A DNA stretch of 45,000 nucleotides from Mesostigma viride (GCA_009746045.1 RPFO01000015.1:3714764-3759763), one strand, 5' to 3'. Shown: positions 1 to 27,667, counted from the stretch's first letter. Notes: a model not told the origin generated them from the letters alone. Numbers and translations are program-made.

Positions 1-952
1 TTAAAGTCGAGACAGGAAAACCAAGGTATAATGTGGTTGCGTGAGCAACCTGCGCAAACATGCATGCTGCCTGCAGTTGTTAGAAATGCCGGAGGCCATG
101 GGATTGCTCCCGTTGTCAATGCGGGAACTTCAGCCAGCTTACTACGAGGCTACCGGTTGACATACGCAGCCTGGGAAGCGCCCAAACAAACGTGCCACCA
201 CCGACATCAACCAGCCAAATGCTCGATGGGAAAGTCTTCCCAAAGTGGTGCTTGTCCATGATTGGCCCAACTCAGCAACCAAATGTCAGCGGGCAGTCCA
301 TTTGAGTCCCAGAGGCCACTGCTCCTGCTATGCAAAACCCAACCGGCTATCAAGAACCAATGTCCGTTCTACACTATCTATCCCACAGCTCGGCTTGCCA
401 CCACGGCCAAGCGATGACCATGTAGCACTCTGGACTCGCGCAGTCTGCCAATGGTCAAGGGCTTGGTATTTATGCCATGCACTCAGCAGCCACAGGGCAT
501 GTGCTGCGGGCCCCTAGTGACAAAGCCTTCAATTCTGGGCTCAATCTTATCCTACAGCCTTGAGGAAACCCGCAGCCATCCGCCTCACAGATCATCATGT
601 AGCCGACGGCGGGGTCAATCCAAGTTGCACCGCCCTGGAATGGATGACCACCCATGATCATGACCAGGGGGGCTGCACCCAGGCGGGCTGCCCCATCCCA
701 CCTGCGTGTGTTCACCGAGCAGCATTCCTGGTAACGCCTGCGTTCTGGGATGCCAGTAATCAACCCAAACCATTCCACTTGGTCGGCTGAAGGCCTTGGC
801 CAACCCTACTCCATCAGCACAGATGGGGAGGAAGAGAGCCTCACCACCGCATATTGCACTCTATCCTGGATCTGCATCAGGCAGGCAATTTTCTTCGGAA
901 GGCAGGAAATGCCAATAAAGGGCAGGAAACAGGTTAAGGGGTTACAGGTGGT
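1..952. other. API5 downstream flank, no gene recognised
   Basis: This stretch lies downstream of the API5 stop codon. Only short ORFs without protein-like composition or recognisable motifs occur on either strand. I see no repeat, RNA gene or splice-bounded exon that I can support. Confidence 0.4.
942..946 (-). terminator. possible TGTAA poly(A) signal of API5
   Basis: The minus strand reads TGTAA six bases past the API5 stop. TGTAA is the usual poly(A) signal of chlorophyte nuclear genes, lying 10-20 bases before the cleavage site. If used, the 3' UTR would be very short, so this assignment is weak. Confidence 0.25.
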
Positions 953-16536
<15,584 letters not shown>

Positions 16537-16872
16537 GGCTGCCAACAGTAACGCGCACTACCTCCGTGCTACCCTCTCGCTCGCAGCAGCGATTATTGCT
16601 GCCTTGACAACCGGGCTTCCTGACTCAGAAAACGAAGTTTTCCCCGTCTCCCGGTTTATTATTTTGACCGATCGAGCACAGCCCTTCCCGCTCCTTCTTG
16701 TGCGTAAGCCCGGGTTGCATCAACTTCCATGTGCGGCATGTGAACAGGCGGTCTCCCTGGCTGCCCCACGAATGCGCGCGCAGGTGAAATATCTAGCACG
16801 TACTGTACTGTAGTATCCCTACATGTAAAGACAAATGCAGTAGAGATGAAATATACAAGTTTTATATGATCA
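16537..16872 (-). promoter_or_regulatory. API5 5' flank (presumed 5' UTR and promoter)
   Basis: This is the only non-mobile DNA upstream of the API5 ATG before the next element. No TATA box or other defined motif stands out. The label rests on position alone. Confidence 0.35.
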
Positions 16873-17930
16873 GGCGGAGCCAATTTTCGGAAGAACCGTT
16901 AGGTTCGCCAGAATTGGCGAAGCTTATAAGGCCGTACACGTGAGAAAACATAGGATTAGGGCAGGGGGGGTGTCCGAAACAAAAATATCAGACACATACG
17001 CTGAAATTTTCCAAAAGTTGGCCCTTGGACCCTACCTACCTAGCACGTAGGCGCTATACCTAGCAAAACCCTGAGGTCCCAAGGGTTATAGGGGTCGACC
17101 TAGGGAGCAAAATGATCAGCTCCGCGAGCTCTACCGTTTGAGCAATGAGCATATTATTGGTGTATGGGAAAATTCCGGTTTTCTAAAATGGGTCGTTGGC
17201 CGGCGCGACGCGATACTGGCACGGCACGGCGTTGGATAGCCGAAGCCTTGTAGTGGTGGCAGACGGCAGCATACTTCCGTGCCTAGGGGCAGCACCATCT
17301 TGCGGGCAACCCCCCCCCTCTATGGTACCTGCCAAAATTTTGACTGCAGATTTGGGTTCAGCTCGCCAAGTGCTATCAGTTTGTCCGTCAAACCGTTTCA
17401 AAATTCCGACCATACAGGGGGCTAGCAGAAATCCAAGTGTTTTGTTGTAAAAAACCCATATCGGCCCGGCACCCTACCTACCTACCCTTTAAGTTAACGG
17501 TTTTTGAGGCTCTGTAACTTCTAACCTAGAGACCCGCTGGGGTTGCGACCAGTGGCAAACATGCTTGTTTTCGCGAGATCTACTCGAATCCAGCGTCGTG
17601 TAAATTTTCTTGTTTTTGGACACCCCCCCTGATTAGGGGATGAAAATCCGTCAATCCATCCATCCATCCATCCATCCATCCATCCATCCATCCATCCATC
17701 CATCCATCCATCCATCCATCCATCCATCCATCCATCCATCCATCCATCCATCCATCCATCCATCCATCCATCCATCCATCCATCCATCCATCCATCCATC
17801 CATCCATCCATCCATCCATCCATCCATCCATCCATCCATCCATCCATCCATCCATCCATCCATCCATCCACCGAATTTGTCCCGAATTTGCAAGCAGAAG
17901 GGTGAGGTTCTTCCGAAAATTGGCTCCGCC
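16873..17930. mobile_element. 1.06-kb TIR element, non-autonomous
   Basis: Perfect 25-bp inverted repeats, starting GGCGGAGCCAATTTTCGGAA, lie at 16873-16897 and 17906-17930. No convincing target duplication is visible. The interior has no transposase-like ORF. It holds unremarkable sequence and then an (ATCC)n array occupying about a fifth of the element. This is probably a MITE-like non-autonomous DNA transposon of unknown superfamily. Confidence 0.7.
17653..17871. repeat. (ATCC)n microsatellite
   Basis: About 54 perfect tetranucleotide copies near the right end of the TIR element. The long SIHP/WMDG ORFs across it are repeat artefacts. Confidence 0.97.
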
Positions 17931-18015
17931 GTAGAGTTTCAACGGGCAAGTTGCAAACACGCACGTTACTTGATTTTTTTCGGGGAAATGGGTATATTTT
18001 CAGTTTATTAGCCAA

Positions 18016-20085
18016 TTATGGACCAAAGAGGTTAGAGGGGAAAAGAGTATCAGCGAATCCTAATTGAAGGTGGGCACACACACGTGTGGAGGTGACAGGT
18101 GAAAGGCTGATAGGGCGCGTTATTTGACCAGGGAAGCCAGTCGGTGGACCAGAGTCATGTCGCCGTGGGGCATAATGGTGAACTGATACCTGGTTACGGC
18201 CCAGTAGATCATGAAAAAGCTGGAGTGGGATGGGCTTGTCGTTATTGGGCCATGGGTCCCACACCCTGTGTTGTTCTTGAGCCAGCAGCCAGTGTCGGCG
18301 CACAGCCGCATTCCATAGATATATAAAGCGCCGGACTACGCCGCCGCGGGTATACTCCTCGCGGACCTTAAAGACTGTCTCGTTGCGTATGGTCCACATC
18401 GCGTATAGCATAGTAGTGCGCAACCATATCCATTCTGCTTGGGAATCTGAAAGCTCGGCCCCTGGTGTGCCAACAATACCGAAAATGATGGTACGCACGC
18501 TAATTGGGAGAGTGGGTGGCGATGCCGTCCATGCGGCCCAGATGTTAATGAGCCACTTCCAAACCCCTTGGAGATTACAGAAAAGGAACCGGTGCTCAAT
18601 GGTTTCGCTAGGGTGCGTGCACAGGCATGATGCATCATGACCAAAACGCTCGTGGAGCGTAGCGCAGACCCCTATTGCCCTATGCATCAGAAGATGTTGT
18701 ACATCAGTGGCCCTGCGGTCCACGAGAGGGTGGTTTACCGCCAGGGTAATCAACTTGACCCAAGTCCCAAGTGTAGCCTGGCCATTGTATTCCCCATCGG
18801 GCTCGTCCCGGATGGGGTTGATGGTACGTATGCAACAAGATATCATAACCCCAATCGGTGTACTCAAAGATACATTTGCTGGTTCTGATGTCCCCCTTGG
18901 TTAAGACCCATCCAAATTCAACCGGGTCCAGTTGTAGTAAATCGAGCCGTGTGTTGCCCACGTGTAGCCATGTAATGCTCCCAACCGGGGATAATGGGTC
19001 CGGCCGGATCATGCAAGATCAGTCTTGGCACAGACCATGGGACTACGCGTATGCGGTGACACTGGGAAGATGGCGTGTACGCACATAAGGTGGATAGTTG
19101 ATACAGACACCCATTGTGGCCAGGAATAGCTTCCAGCAGTTGTAGTTGGAGCCCATCATGTGGCAGAACCGTCACGACTAAACCTTTGCACGCAGGCGTG
19201 ACTCCGTCGGCGTAGAAGCTAACCCAGTCGCCGGTTATAATTGGCTTGCGTGGGGCAGTCATCACTGCATGCCACGCCGCTGGTATCGCACTTATAAGGG
19301 TTTGCCACGCTTGCAGGGAGGGCATGTGGGGGACCCAAGTGCTGACCTCGTCGTAGCTGAGCCCTCGATACGTAGCGCCGTGCCCCAGGTAGAGGTCCAG
19401 CACCCTCACAATCGGCGGTGACGCGCGCAGAAAGCCATCATACAGGTTGTGTCCGTGGAGAGTGCCGAGGGTCTTGTTAGTAGCGTCAGTGATCAAGTCA
19501 TTAAAAAAGAGTGGCTGTCGTGCCACCTCCTCTCGGGTATAGTAGGGAAGACCAGGCGATCCTGGCTTGAGCTTATTGTAACTCGTCCATATGCGCTGCC
19601 AGTACCATGGGAGTCCTTTGTACGAAATAAGGGTGCTGCACAGTATTCCCGCCCCCAGTTGCCACGAGGTGCCACTAGCATGGGTCGAAAGAGAGGCTAG
19701 CGTTTCACGAGCAAGCATGCAGCCAGGGTGTGTGTTGACTCCCATAAAAACAGATATCACCTGTTTAGCATATAGCGACCACAAACGCCATTGTATGTTG
19801 TGGAGCCCTAGGCCCCCGTGCAACCAAGACATGAAGGACATCTCTCTGTTGATCCATCCGTGTACCGTGTGGGAGATTAAGCCTTTCTGTTTCCAGACAA
19901 AATTGCTGCCAATCCGTTGGATGAGCTGTATGGTGGCGTCATTGGGTGGGTGTGCTTGGCAATAGTACAGAACCTTAGAGAAAACAGTTGGTTGACGATC
20001 AGGGTTCGCCCGCGTAGGCTCATGCGGTGGACGGCCCCCCAGCGCCCTGCGGTAAGGAGAACGCCTGCAAGTTTGCCCACGTGGT
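18016..20085 (-). pseudogene. 5'-truncated LINE (non-LTR retrotransposon) remnant
   Basis: Reading leftward on the minus strand, segments in different frames match the post-polymerase part of plant-type LINE ORF2. 20080-19877 contains LSLRGRTLIVNQ, here as MSLRGRTLIVNQLFSLRF. 19841-18918 begins with GGLGLHNIQWRLWSLYAKQV, the conserved block after the reverse transcriptase. 19012-18860 continues in another frame (FGWVLTKGDIRTSK). 18867-18016 contains a zf-RVT-like Cys/His cluster (CLCTHPSETIEHRFLFC) followed by W-rich sequence. At least three frame changes are needed and the catalytic reverse transcriptase and endonuclease are absent, so the copy is dead. No poly(A) tail is obvious at its 3' end. 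The strand matches API5, but it lies upstream of that gene and is unrelated to it. Confidence 0.82.
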
Positions 20086-21417
20086 TGCAGTGTAAAATCG
20101 TACGTTATACGCGTTATGCGGTCACGGTGGAGTATAATGTATAATACGGTATAATACGGTATAATACGATATTATACGTTATCGTACGGACACACTCAGA
20201 ATACTCTGATTTTACACATTTTAAGACACCCACCATCAATCCACATGTTTTTAACGTACACTGTTTTGGACATAATCCAAGGTTGCCCTACCCTTGGCTA
20301 TACTCTATACGGTGGACATTGTGGACACGATCGATGTATTGCATGTAATACTGAGAATGTAAACGTGCGCATGCATAATAATTGTGTGTATGTGTGTATA
20401 TATGTGGCTTTATATTGGTTATGTTTACTTGGGTGCCTTCACTTTGATGCAAGTAATTATATATTTTAATATATACATGTGGCTGTGCATGCACGCAAAT
20501 ACTACAGTAGTATACAATTAATGCATGTAGTATGTTTGCATGGTGCGATGCTATGTGAATATACTGAGCTGCATGTGACTACAGGTGTGTGACTCATGGT
20601 GTGCATTAATTAATTAATTAACTGAATTAATTAATTAATATTAATTAATCTCGTGTCCCCGTTGGGGGACCACGGACGGCACTGAAGTCCCCAACTAAGA
20701 TAGTGCATGTGGTGTGCATAATGTGTGCATCTGCAAGTGTGCATGGTACTGTATTCACAATTAATTGTGTATATTTCCAGGAATAGTTGTCTCACTTAAT
20801 AACTGAAATTTGTCGGGACCGTGCAGTGGGCCAGCATGGGGCCAACATGTTAAAAAAGGCCAGCAATAACTAGGGGACCGTGCAGTGGGCCAGCATGGGG
20901 CCAACATGTTAAACATGGCCAGCGCTAACTAGGGGACCATGCAGTGGGCCAGCAAGGGGCCAACATGTTAAACTGATGGCCAGCACTAACTAGGGGACCA
21001 TCAGTGCAGTGGGCCAGCATAGCTGGGCCAACATATTAAACACATCATCAATTCAAATACCACACATGTGGTAGTTGACTATTGCATGCTGCCCTTGCCA
21101 TGGTGCAACTGTTTTCTGCAGGCTCATAAACAACACCTCACTAGTCACAGACAATCAGTCTTGATAAATGTGTGCGCTATAGATAGTGTAGAAGCCATGC
21201 ATCAAAGCATTGCTATTGAGCCTCAAGCGGTGTGCAGATGAGACCTCCCACCATCCACCAACTCCCGGTCGCCTGAGGTCAAGCAGCCCTGGCATATTAT
21301 GACCAGTGGCCACCCAGCAAATGGATAGCCATGACCAGGAGCTAGCAGGGCTCTACGGCCTCTACCCCACTCAGTGAGTCGGCATCAATCCTTTAGGTGC
21401 GAGCTCACATTAAAGCT
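20086..21417. other. AT-rich spacer with small repeats, no gene
   Basis: It contains a short (ATAATACGGT)n run at about 20132-20180, TTAATTAA runs at about 20605-20650 and a four-copy minisatellite. No protein-like ORF was found. Confidence 0.6.
20817..21045. repeat. four-copy tandem repeat, unit about 60 bp
   Basis: Units start near 20817, 20875, 20934 and 20995. Each contains GCAGTGGGCCAGCA, then GGGCCAACATGTTAAA (AACATATTAAA in unit 4), then GGCCAGC-ctaactagg. The last copy is truncated and most diverged. Confidence 0.85.
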
Positions 21418-22480
21418 TTACTCCCATGGAATAACCGTGTTCTGATCGTCGTAATCCTTGATGGCGTCAATCGCGCGGAGGTTGTGGTGCACGTAGATGA
21501 GGCGGTTGTGGTTGACATGCGTCAGGCGGTTTTGCTTGAGCGACTTGATCCAGCCGGCTTCGCTGTTGACACGCTCGACAGAGCCCGAGGAGACCGGCTG
21601 CATGGGCCAGCACCTTGATCGCCACCTCCTGCAGCTCGGGCGTGGAGCCGCCCCAGGTGCGCCACCACTGGTACGGCACCATGCCCGGCGCCTGTGCCTG
21701 CCTCTTGCAGTCGCTCTGTGCAAATGCACCCTGCTGGTCGGTGTATTGCTCGTACTGCTTGATGGCCAGGTCGAAGGCTGCCTTGTCGCCCAGATGAATC
21801 TTGTCAATGCACGCGTGGAGGCCATCTGTCACCTGAGCAGGAGAGGGATAGTACGATGGGGGAAATAGTGGCAGTGCAATTAAGGATTGCAAAGAGGTTA
21901 GAGGACGTCTATTCAGGAACTGACAACGAAGGCTTCAGCCCTTCAATACCAATTTCCCACACATTGCTCAAAAGCCAAAATTAGCCATGGACTAATAACA
22001 AATAGCGTGCCATGAAGAAAAATAAGAATTACTTAGCCATTTACTCACTTCCTTGATGGTATATTGTGCGTGGTCAGGGCCCCAGTACTTGGGATTGAGC
22101 GCGTAGCCAGCGGCGTGGATGATGGAATGCATGTAATCCCAGCGCCTGCGCACGAGGACCTGCAGCTGCTTGGACAGGTCTTTGTGCAGCCCGCGAATGT
22201 CTTGCACAGCCTTGAGGAGCTCGTACATCATGTAGTACAGCTCGCCTGTTGCTGGCTTGTCGCTGTCGAAAATCTTGAGCACGAGCTTCATGGGCTTGAA
22301 AATGTCAACGAGCATGCGCACGCCGGACCAGAACTGCGGGCTGCCCACAATATCCTGGACCTGCTTGAACGCAGGCCACCACCGCTGCGCCTCGGCATAC
22401 TTCACCAACTCTTCGTCCTCGAAGGTGACCATGAGCCGGGTCTTGGCGTCGTGCATGGACGATCTCCGCCGAGTAAAACC
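21418..22480 (-). pseudogene. hAT-family transposase C-terminal half, frame-damaged
   Basis: The first exon runs from about 22480 to 22053 and ends at a GTGAGT donor. It carries RRRSSMHDAKTRLMV, a metal-dependent-core-like helical region, and RRRWDYMHSIIHAAGYALNP, typical of hAT transposases. The second exon begins at about 21834 (VTDGLHACIDKI) and contains YQWWRTWGGSTPELQEVAIK followed in another frame by SSGSVERVNSEAGWIK and NRLIYVHHNLRAID, the hAT C-terminal dimerisation region. It stops at 21418. The frame change near 21590 interrupts it. The N-terminal BED finger and first catalytic Asp are not found, and no hAT-like TIR is seen, so this is an old or truncated copy. Confidence 0.82.
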
Positions 22481-22693
22481 TGAAGCAGCAATGCCATGAA
22501 AAAAATGATGCCATCGTCACAACTGTGAAAATGGAATTAGTAACACGCCAACAACAGTATGATTGTGTCTCAATTAAAGCAATGATAAACTAGCAGAATT
22601 AAGCGAAGATGATGAGAAAAAAGAGGGCGTAGCAAATTGTGGATATAACTCATGAAATCACAGCGATATAGTTAACGCCAAGCGCATTGGCGT

Positions 22694-23105
22694 GATCCTG
22701 ATTCGGCGTTTCTCTGCGATTCCAGCGGCACCGGAACGAGTTCATTCCGACAAGTAACAAGAAAGTTATGGCGTTCCGACTTCCCGGTCGCGCGCGAGCG
22801 CGAGCCGGCTGTTCTTCTAAGTCGGACGTGAATATTTGCCGACGGCATATGGGGTCGACAGTAATTCCTGGGCTGACAGGAATTAGGTGCTGTACCTACG
22901 ACGGTATTGGATTAATACGTCGTACGCAGGAAATAGGAACCTTAACCTGTGGTCTGGTGGTACCGCAGGCTTAGTCCTGGACTTAATTCTAGGTGCAGAT
23001 GCAATAATCACTGTGGTGACTGTACTCTGTGGTCACTGTGCCTGTATGGCAGACCTACTGTATAGGAACTGGGCGCTGTACAGGTAGTGAATACTGTACC
23101 GGGAG
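22694..23105 (+). repeat. dispersed LTR-like repeat, copy 1
   Basis: About 400 bp here match 29022-29445 closely. Shared landmarks are GATTCCAGCGGCA, CGCGCGAGCGCGAG, ATTTGCCGACGGCATAT and GGGCTGACAGGAATTAGGTG. Downstream is a TATATAAAG box (23165), a leader-like stretch, and an ORF from 23471, the arrangement of an LTR with its promoter. No second LTR in the same orientation is close by with coding sequence between, so the LTR reading is inference. Confidence 0.65.
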
Positions 23106-23164
23106 TGTTATTACTGAGCGCCTACCTCTTAGGTTGCTCAGGACTAGCAAGCACAGTGCACAAG

Positions 23165-23173
23165 TATATAAAG
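23165..23173 (+). promoter_or_regulatory. TATA box of the LTR-like repeat
   Basis: TATATAAAG lies 306 bp upstream of the gag-like ATG at 23471, within the presumed LTR or leader region. Confidence 0.4.
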
Positions 23174-23470
23174 ACTAGACCAGTGCCATTTGGGCAGATC
23201 TCTTGCGAGCCCGCCTCACGTGTGTTGCCTTGACTTGGCAAACTCGTGTATAAGCCTCAAGTGTGTGAGCGCTGTAACATTATCCAATTTAACAAAGCTC
23301 CGTTTCCAACCATATTCACACATTGCTGCATTGCAACCATATCCTTCACATTGCGTTTGCTAGGAACGTTAACTCAAATTACAACCAGTCTCAGCGGAGC
23401 GGCCACCAGGAGGGTCGTTGCTGGTTGCGTTGTGCAGCGTTGACGACGCGAGGAGCTCGTCCGGTGGTGA

Positions 23471-23860
23471 ATGGTGCAGGAAGAACAACGGCAGCAGGAT
23501 TTCCAGTTTCGGCAGTCTGCTGGGGGTTCGATTTCGCCTGAATTGCGTCGTGTCGTTCGAGATCTATCTTTATTGCTTGCCGATCGTCCGCCTGTTAATC
23601 GCAGCTTCGTGCAATTCGTCGACGACCAGGTCGAAGATTGGGAGCGAATTCTGCGGCACGTCCAAACCATCGTCATTCCGGAGCACCGGAGCATCGACGA
23701 CCTCGAGCAAGAGCTTCACGGTTTGGTCGGCATCCAGACGGTGATTACAGAAGTAGCTGAGCGGGTGCGGACGGAGTTGGCGGCGAGACGAGGAGAGGCT
23801 GCGGAGGTGGTGGTGGTAGTTGCCCATCTATGGTCCTCTTGTCACTCAGGAACACCCTGA
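23471..23860 (+). CDS. gag-like N-terminal ORF, broken at its end
   Basis: This is a 129-codon ORF starting MVQEEQRQQDFQFRQSAGG, with charged, helix-rich, coiled-coil-like composition (VEDWERILRHVQ, IDDLEQELHGL). It follows the TATA-containing LTR-like repeat, so I infer the N-terminus of a retrotransposon gag. From about 23800 it runs into sequence belonging to an opposite-strand ORF, so its C-terminus is probably a rearrangement junction. No zinc knuckle, protease or polymerase follows. It could instead be a short hypothetical gene. Confidence 0.4.
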   Translation: MVQEEQRQQDFQFRQSAGGSISPELRRVVRDLSLLLADRPPVNRSFVQFVDDQVEDWERILRHVQTIVIPEHRSIDDLEQELHGLVGIQTVITEVAERVRTELAARRGEAAEVVVVVAHLWSSCHSGTP

Positions 23861-24320
23861 GTCGCGTCATAAACGCCGCCCAGGTGTCCCCCGCCGCGTG
23901 TCGCTCCCGAACAAACTTGAACAGCCGCCTCGCCGACTGCCTTATGTAGGCACTAGACGCTAGGATGCGAAGCTTGTCACCGGTGTATATCTCCGTGTAC
24001 AAGTTCATGTCCTCTAACATCCTCTCAGCGTCCCGGGGCTGCCAATTGTCCTTGATGGACTGAAACTGGCCTAGCACCGCGTACCCCTCAGCCACGGTCG
24101 GCCGCTTAGGCGCCGCTTGATCTGCGGCTGGCGCGTTCTGACCGCACTGCGATCCTTGGCTCTGATCATCTGGCACCGCAGCCTGGTCTCCCAGCGCCTG
24201 GCCGTCCCCGCGTCCATCGCGTCCACCGTGTCCATCGCGTCCATCTCGTCCATCCATCCCAGCGCCGCGCCGCGCAAAGCCCATAAGGCGCGCGTGTTGG
24301 TCAATAGCACCCTCACTCAT
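23745..24320 (-). CDS. gag-like protein, retrotransposon remnant
   Basis: This 191-codon ORF starts MSEGAIDQHARLMGFARRGA and continues with a Gly/Arg/Asp-rich repeat (GRDGRDGHGGRDGRGD). A helical domain follows, with YAVLGQFQSIKDNWQPRDAE, YTGDKLRILASSAYIRQS and DTWAAFMTRLRVFLSD. The pattern (large hydrophobic helices, then W-x-x-F-x-x-x-L near the end) resembles retrotransposon gag capsid domains. It ends in a Pro-rich tail that overlaps the opposite-strand gag-like ORF tail to tail. No polymerase is attached. Confidence 0.45.
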   Translation of the reverse strand: MSEGAIDQHARLMGFARRGAGMDGRDGRDGHGGRDGRGDGQALGDQAAVPDDQSQGSQCGQNAPAADQAAPKRPTVAEGYAVLGQFQSIKDNWQPRDAERMLEDMNLYTEIYTGDKLRILASSAYIRQSARRLFKFVRERHAAGDTWAAFMTRLRVFLSDKRTIDGQLPPPPPQPLLVSPPTPSAPAQLLL

Positions 24321-24422
24321 GATGGCCTCTGTTCAGATCTGCTACAGCCAGCCAAGTGGCCAAGCAGCAATTAAAGCAATATAAGCTACTGAACAAGAAA
24401 GGAAAGTGCCAAGTGTTACCAC

Positions 24423-25271
24423 TCAGGCAAGACCACCACGGTTGGCCCCAGGCGCGTCCTGGTTCTCCTTGTCGCTGTCGCTGTCGCTGTCGCTCACCAC
24501 AATCAGCTCTGGCACCCTGCTACCCGCTGCGCCGTCGTCGACCCGCTGTCGGCCCGCGATGACAAAATCGTCACCGTTGGTATAGTAGACAGGTGACAAC
24601 CCGTCGTTGGCACCCCGCGGATTGTATCTTGGCACCTCGTGGTCGCCAAGTGCCTCGTCGCCTAGCCCAGCGACGCCCCCTGCTCCCACCTCAAGGTCAC
24701 TATCGTAACCAAGAGGGGCAAACTCTTCCCAACGCGTCACACGAACGCGAAGGGGTTGGGGCAGTTCCTGAAAAGGAACCCTTGCTCGCTCCGGAAACCT
24801 GCCGACTCTTGCCGCGCGCTGTCCTCCGGTGATGGCTTCCGCTGTCGCCCCGACCTCTGCAAGCCGCCTGTAATGCTCCGCTCCGCGTCGTTCACGCCTA
24901 ACTGGCCCCGCTGCAACACCCTCGTCGCCGATGACGCCTGCGAAAGTACGTGGTACACCTGCAACCGCTGCTGCCGGCACGAACTCGTGTCGCACTGCCC
25001 ACCTGGCACCAAGCCCGCCCAGCCTGGGCGATATGTCCTCACCTGGCGTGCCCCCGGCCGCGCGCGGCAGGGCCGCCACCCGTGGACTTTTCGTGATAGA
25101 CTCGGCATGGACATGTGCTACACTAGACGTGACGGGCTCACCCCCGGGCAGCCTCTTGGTTTGTCTGTAATATGGAGGCAGATGGTGCGCAAGGATAGAT
25201 GGCAAGTATGTAGTGATGAAGGAGACCACCCCCAAGCCTGTGGGGGCTCCGCGTGTGACCAAGTATGGCAT
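24423..25271 (-). CDS. unknown ORF upstream of the gag-like ORF, chimeric start
   Basis: This ORF has 282 codons. Its first 70 or so (to about 25063) are encoded by the foldback repeat also found at 28604-28890, so the true start may be further in. The rest is Ala/Arg/Gly-rich, with TRWEEFAPLGYDSDLEVG, SPVYYTNGDDFVIAGRQ and an acidic Ser/Asp run (SDSDSDSDKENQ). It sits about 100 bp before the gag-like ORF on the same strand and may belong to the same element. I do not recognise a family. Confidence 0.35.
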   Translation of the reverse strand: MPYLVTRGAPTGLGVVSFITTYLPSILAHHLPPYYRQTKRLPGGEPVTSSVAHVHAESITKSPRVAALPRAAGGTPGEDISPRLGGLGARWAVRHEFVPAAAVAGVPRTFAGVIGDEGVAAGPVRRERRGAEHYRRLAEVGATAEAITGGQRAARVGRFPERARVPFQELPQPLRVRVTRWEEFAPLGYDSDLEVGAGGVAGLGDEALGDHEVPRYNPRGANDGLSPVYYTNGDDFVIAGRQRVDDGAAGSRVPELIVVSDSDSDSDKENQDAPGANRGGLA

Positions 25272-25580
25272 TCATAGCGATTCGGGCCGCGGTGCCCACA
25301 CCCCTGTAACTAGGACCTAGATAGCTTATACCATCCATTCCATCCCATGTTCCCCTCCCACTAAGGACTTATGCTCACGTGACGCAGTCACGTGTCTATT
25401 AAGTAATTAATTAATTAATCAATGCTAGCTATCTAGTTCCTAGTTACAGGGTTGTGGGCACCACAGCCCGAATAGCTATGAATGCCAAACTGGGTCACAC
25501 GCGGAGCCCCCACTGACTTGGGGGTGGTCTCCTTCATCACTACTTCAGCCATCTATCCTTGTCAACCATCTGCCTCCATG
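25063..25580. mobile_element. foldback (long inverted-repeat) element
   Basis: Left arm about 25171-25325 and right arm about 25427-25580 are inverted copies at roughly 90% identity. Shared landmarks are ATGGAGGCAGATGG, TGATGAAGGAGACCACCCCC and GGGGGCTCCGCGTGTGACC. The loop of about 100 bp holds CCATGTTCCCCTCCCACT, GCTCACGTGACGCAGTCACG and a TTAATTAATTAAT run. 25063-25400 is also duplicated at 28604-28945. No coding capacity of its own. Confidence 0.85.
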
Positions 25581-25599
25581 AATTAATGAAGTGAGACAA

Positions 25600-25838
25600 C
25601 TATTGTCGTCAGAAAGCAACAAACGTGAAAACGCTAGCTGCCCAAATCTGAGATTCCGCGGAACACAGAAAGTAAGAAGGCCTAGAAGCTACCAGCAAGG
25701 AATCGAACATAGGACCTTTGGCATGATTTCGCGGCTGTGTGAGTCTCCTGATCCGAAGGCATCTCACTTAACGTTTCGAAACAGCCCAACTGCGAAAAAC
25801 CTCTTTACCGGAGAGGGGTGCCAACATGTCCGATATTA
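25600..25838 (-). repeat. tRNA-like SINE candidate family 1, copy 1
   Basis: About 235 bp are repeated at 30415-30650 in the same orientation. On the minus strand the unit reads GTTCGATTCCTTGCTGGTAG, close to a Pol III B box (GGTTCGANNCC). An A box is not convincing. I infer a tRNA-derived SINE. Confidence 0.5.
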
Positions 25839-25841
25839 CTG

Positions 25842-26102
25842 AATCTATAGAATATGACTCACCACTAGACCTAAGTGCGCAGGAGTACTACGCACGGACC
25901 TACGCGATATTCTAGTATCGCCGAAGATGAGACAACTATTATGCCTGGACGCATGGCGATCCAACGCCGTGGAAGGGTAGTTGTCAGTGAGAGGAAAGAC
26001 GCAAACGCCGCGGGAGCCGCGTGGCTATCTCTAGGAAGACCTGCATGGAGGGAGACAGAGGGTAACAAGAAAGGTTGATAGGGAACACACGCACATGCAC
26101 AT
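25842..26102. other. spacer resembling 44113-44215
   Basis: About 100 bp at 25930-26035 (GAGACAACTATTATGCCTGG onward, then GCCGCGGGAGCCGCGTGG) loosely resembles 44113-44215. This suggests a diverged dispersed repeat. No gene is seen. Confidence 0.4.
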
Positions 26103-27353
<1,251 letters not shown>

Positions 27354-27403
27354 AAGAAGGAAAAGAGGGAACGCATACACATATACACATATACACATAT
27401 ACA

Positions 27404-27667
27404 CAGATCTCGAGTGATTTATCTAGTACCAAATCCGAAAGGCTTGCATCACTCCCCGGACAGGAGAGCTTTTGCGGATGACTGTAGGTGTAAGTTGGCG
27501 ATGCCATGGTAACCGGAGACGTCCGTCCTATAGTCAGCAAAATTGGTGCGAGAGGTCCCCAGTTCGATTCCGGTCGGATTCATTTGCAGATCGCGTTTTC
27601 CGCGTTTTCCGCGGCCCGGCACTGAACGCAAAGGTTTTCACCTTTGCGGAGTGCCTGATCAGAATAT
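27404..27667 (+). repeat. tRNA-derived SINE candidate family 2, copy 1
   Basis: A 263-bp unit is repeated at 27798-28060 almost identically. It begins CAGATCTCGAGTGATTTATC. It contains a plausible Pol III A box (TGGTAACCGG, about 27507) and B box (AGTTCGATTCC, about 27570). The 5' and 3' ends do not pair like a tRNA acceptor stem, so it is a SINE-like derivative and not a tRNA gene. The opposite-strand ORF over it (GIELGTSRTNFADY) is the kind of spurious ORF such elements give. Confidence 0.65.

Noticed and set aside
1-950. A gene downstream of API5
   Set aside because: ORFs of 60-100 codons overlap on both strands without motifs or splice-bounded coding blocks.
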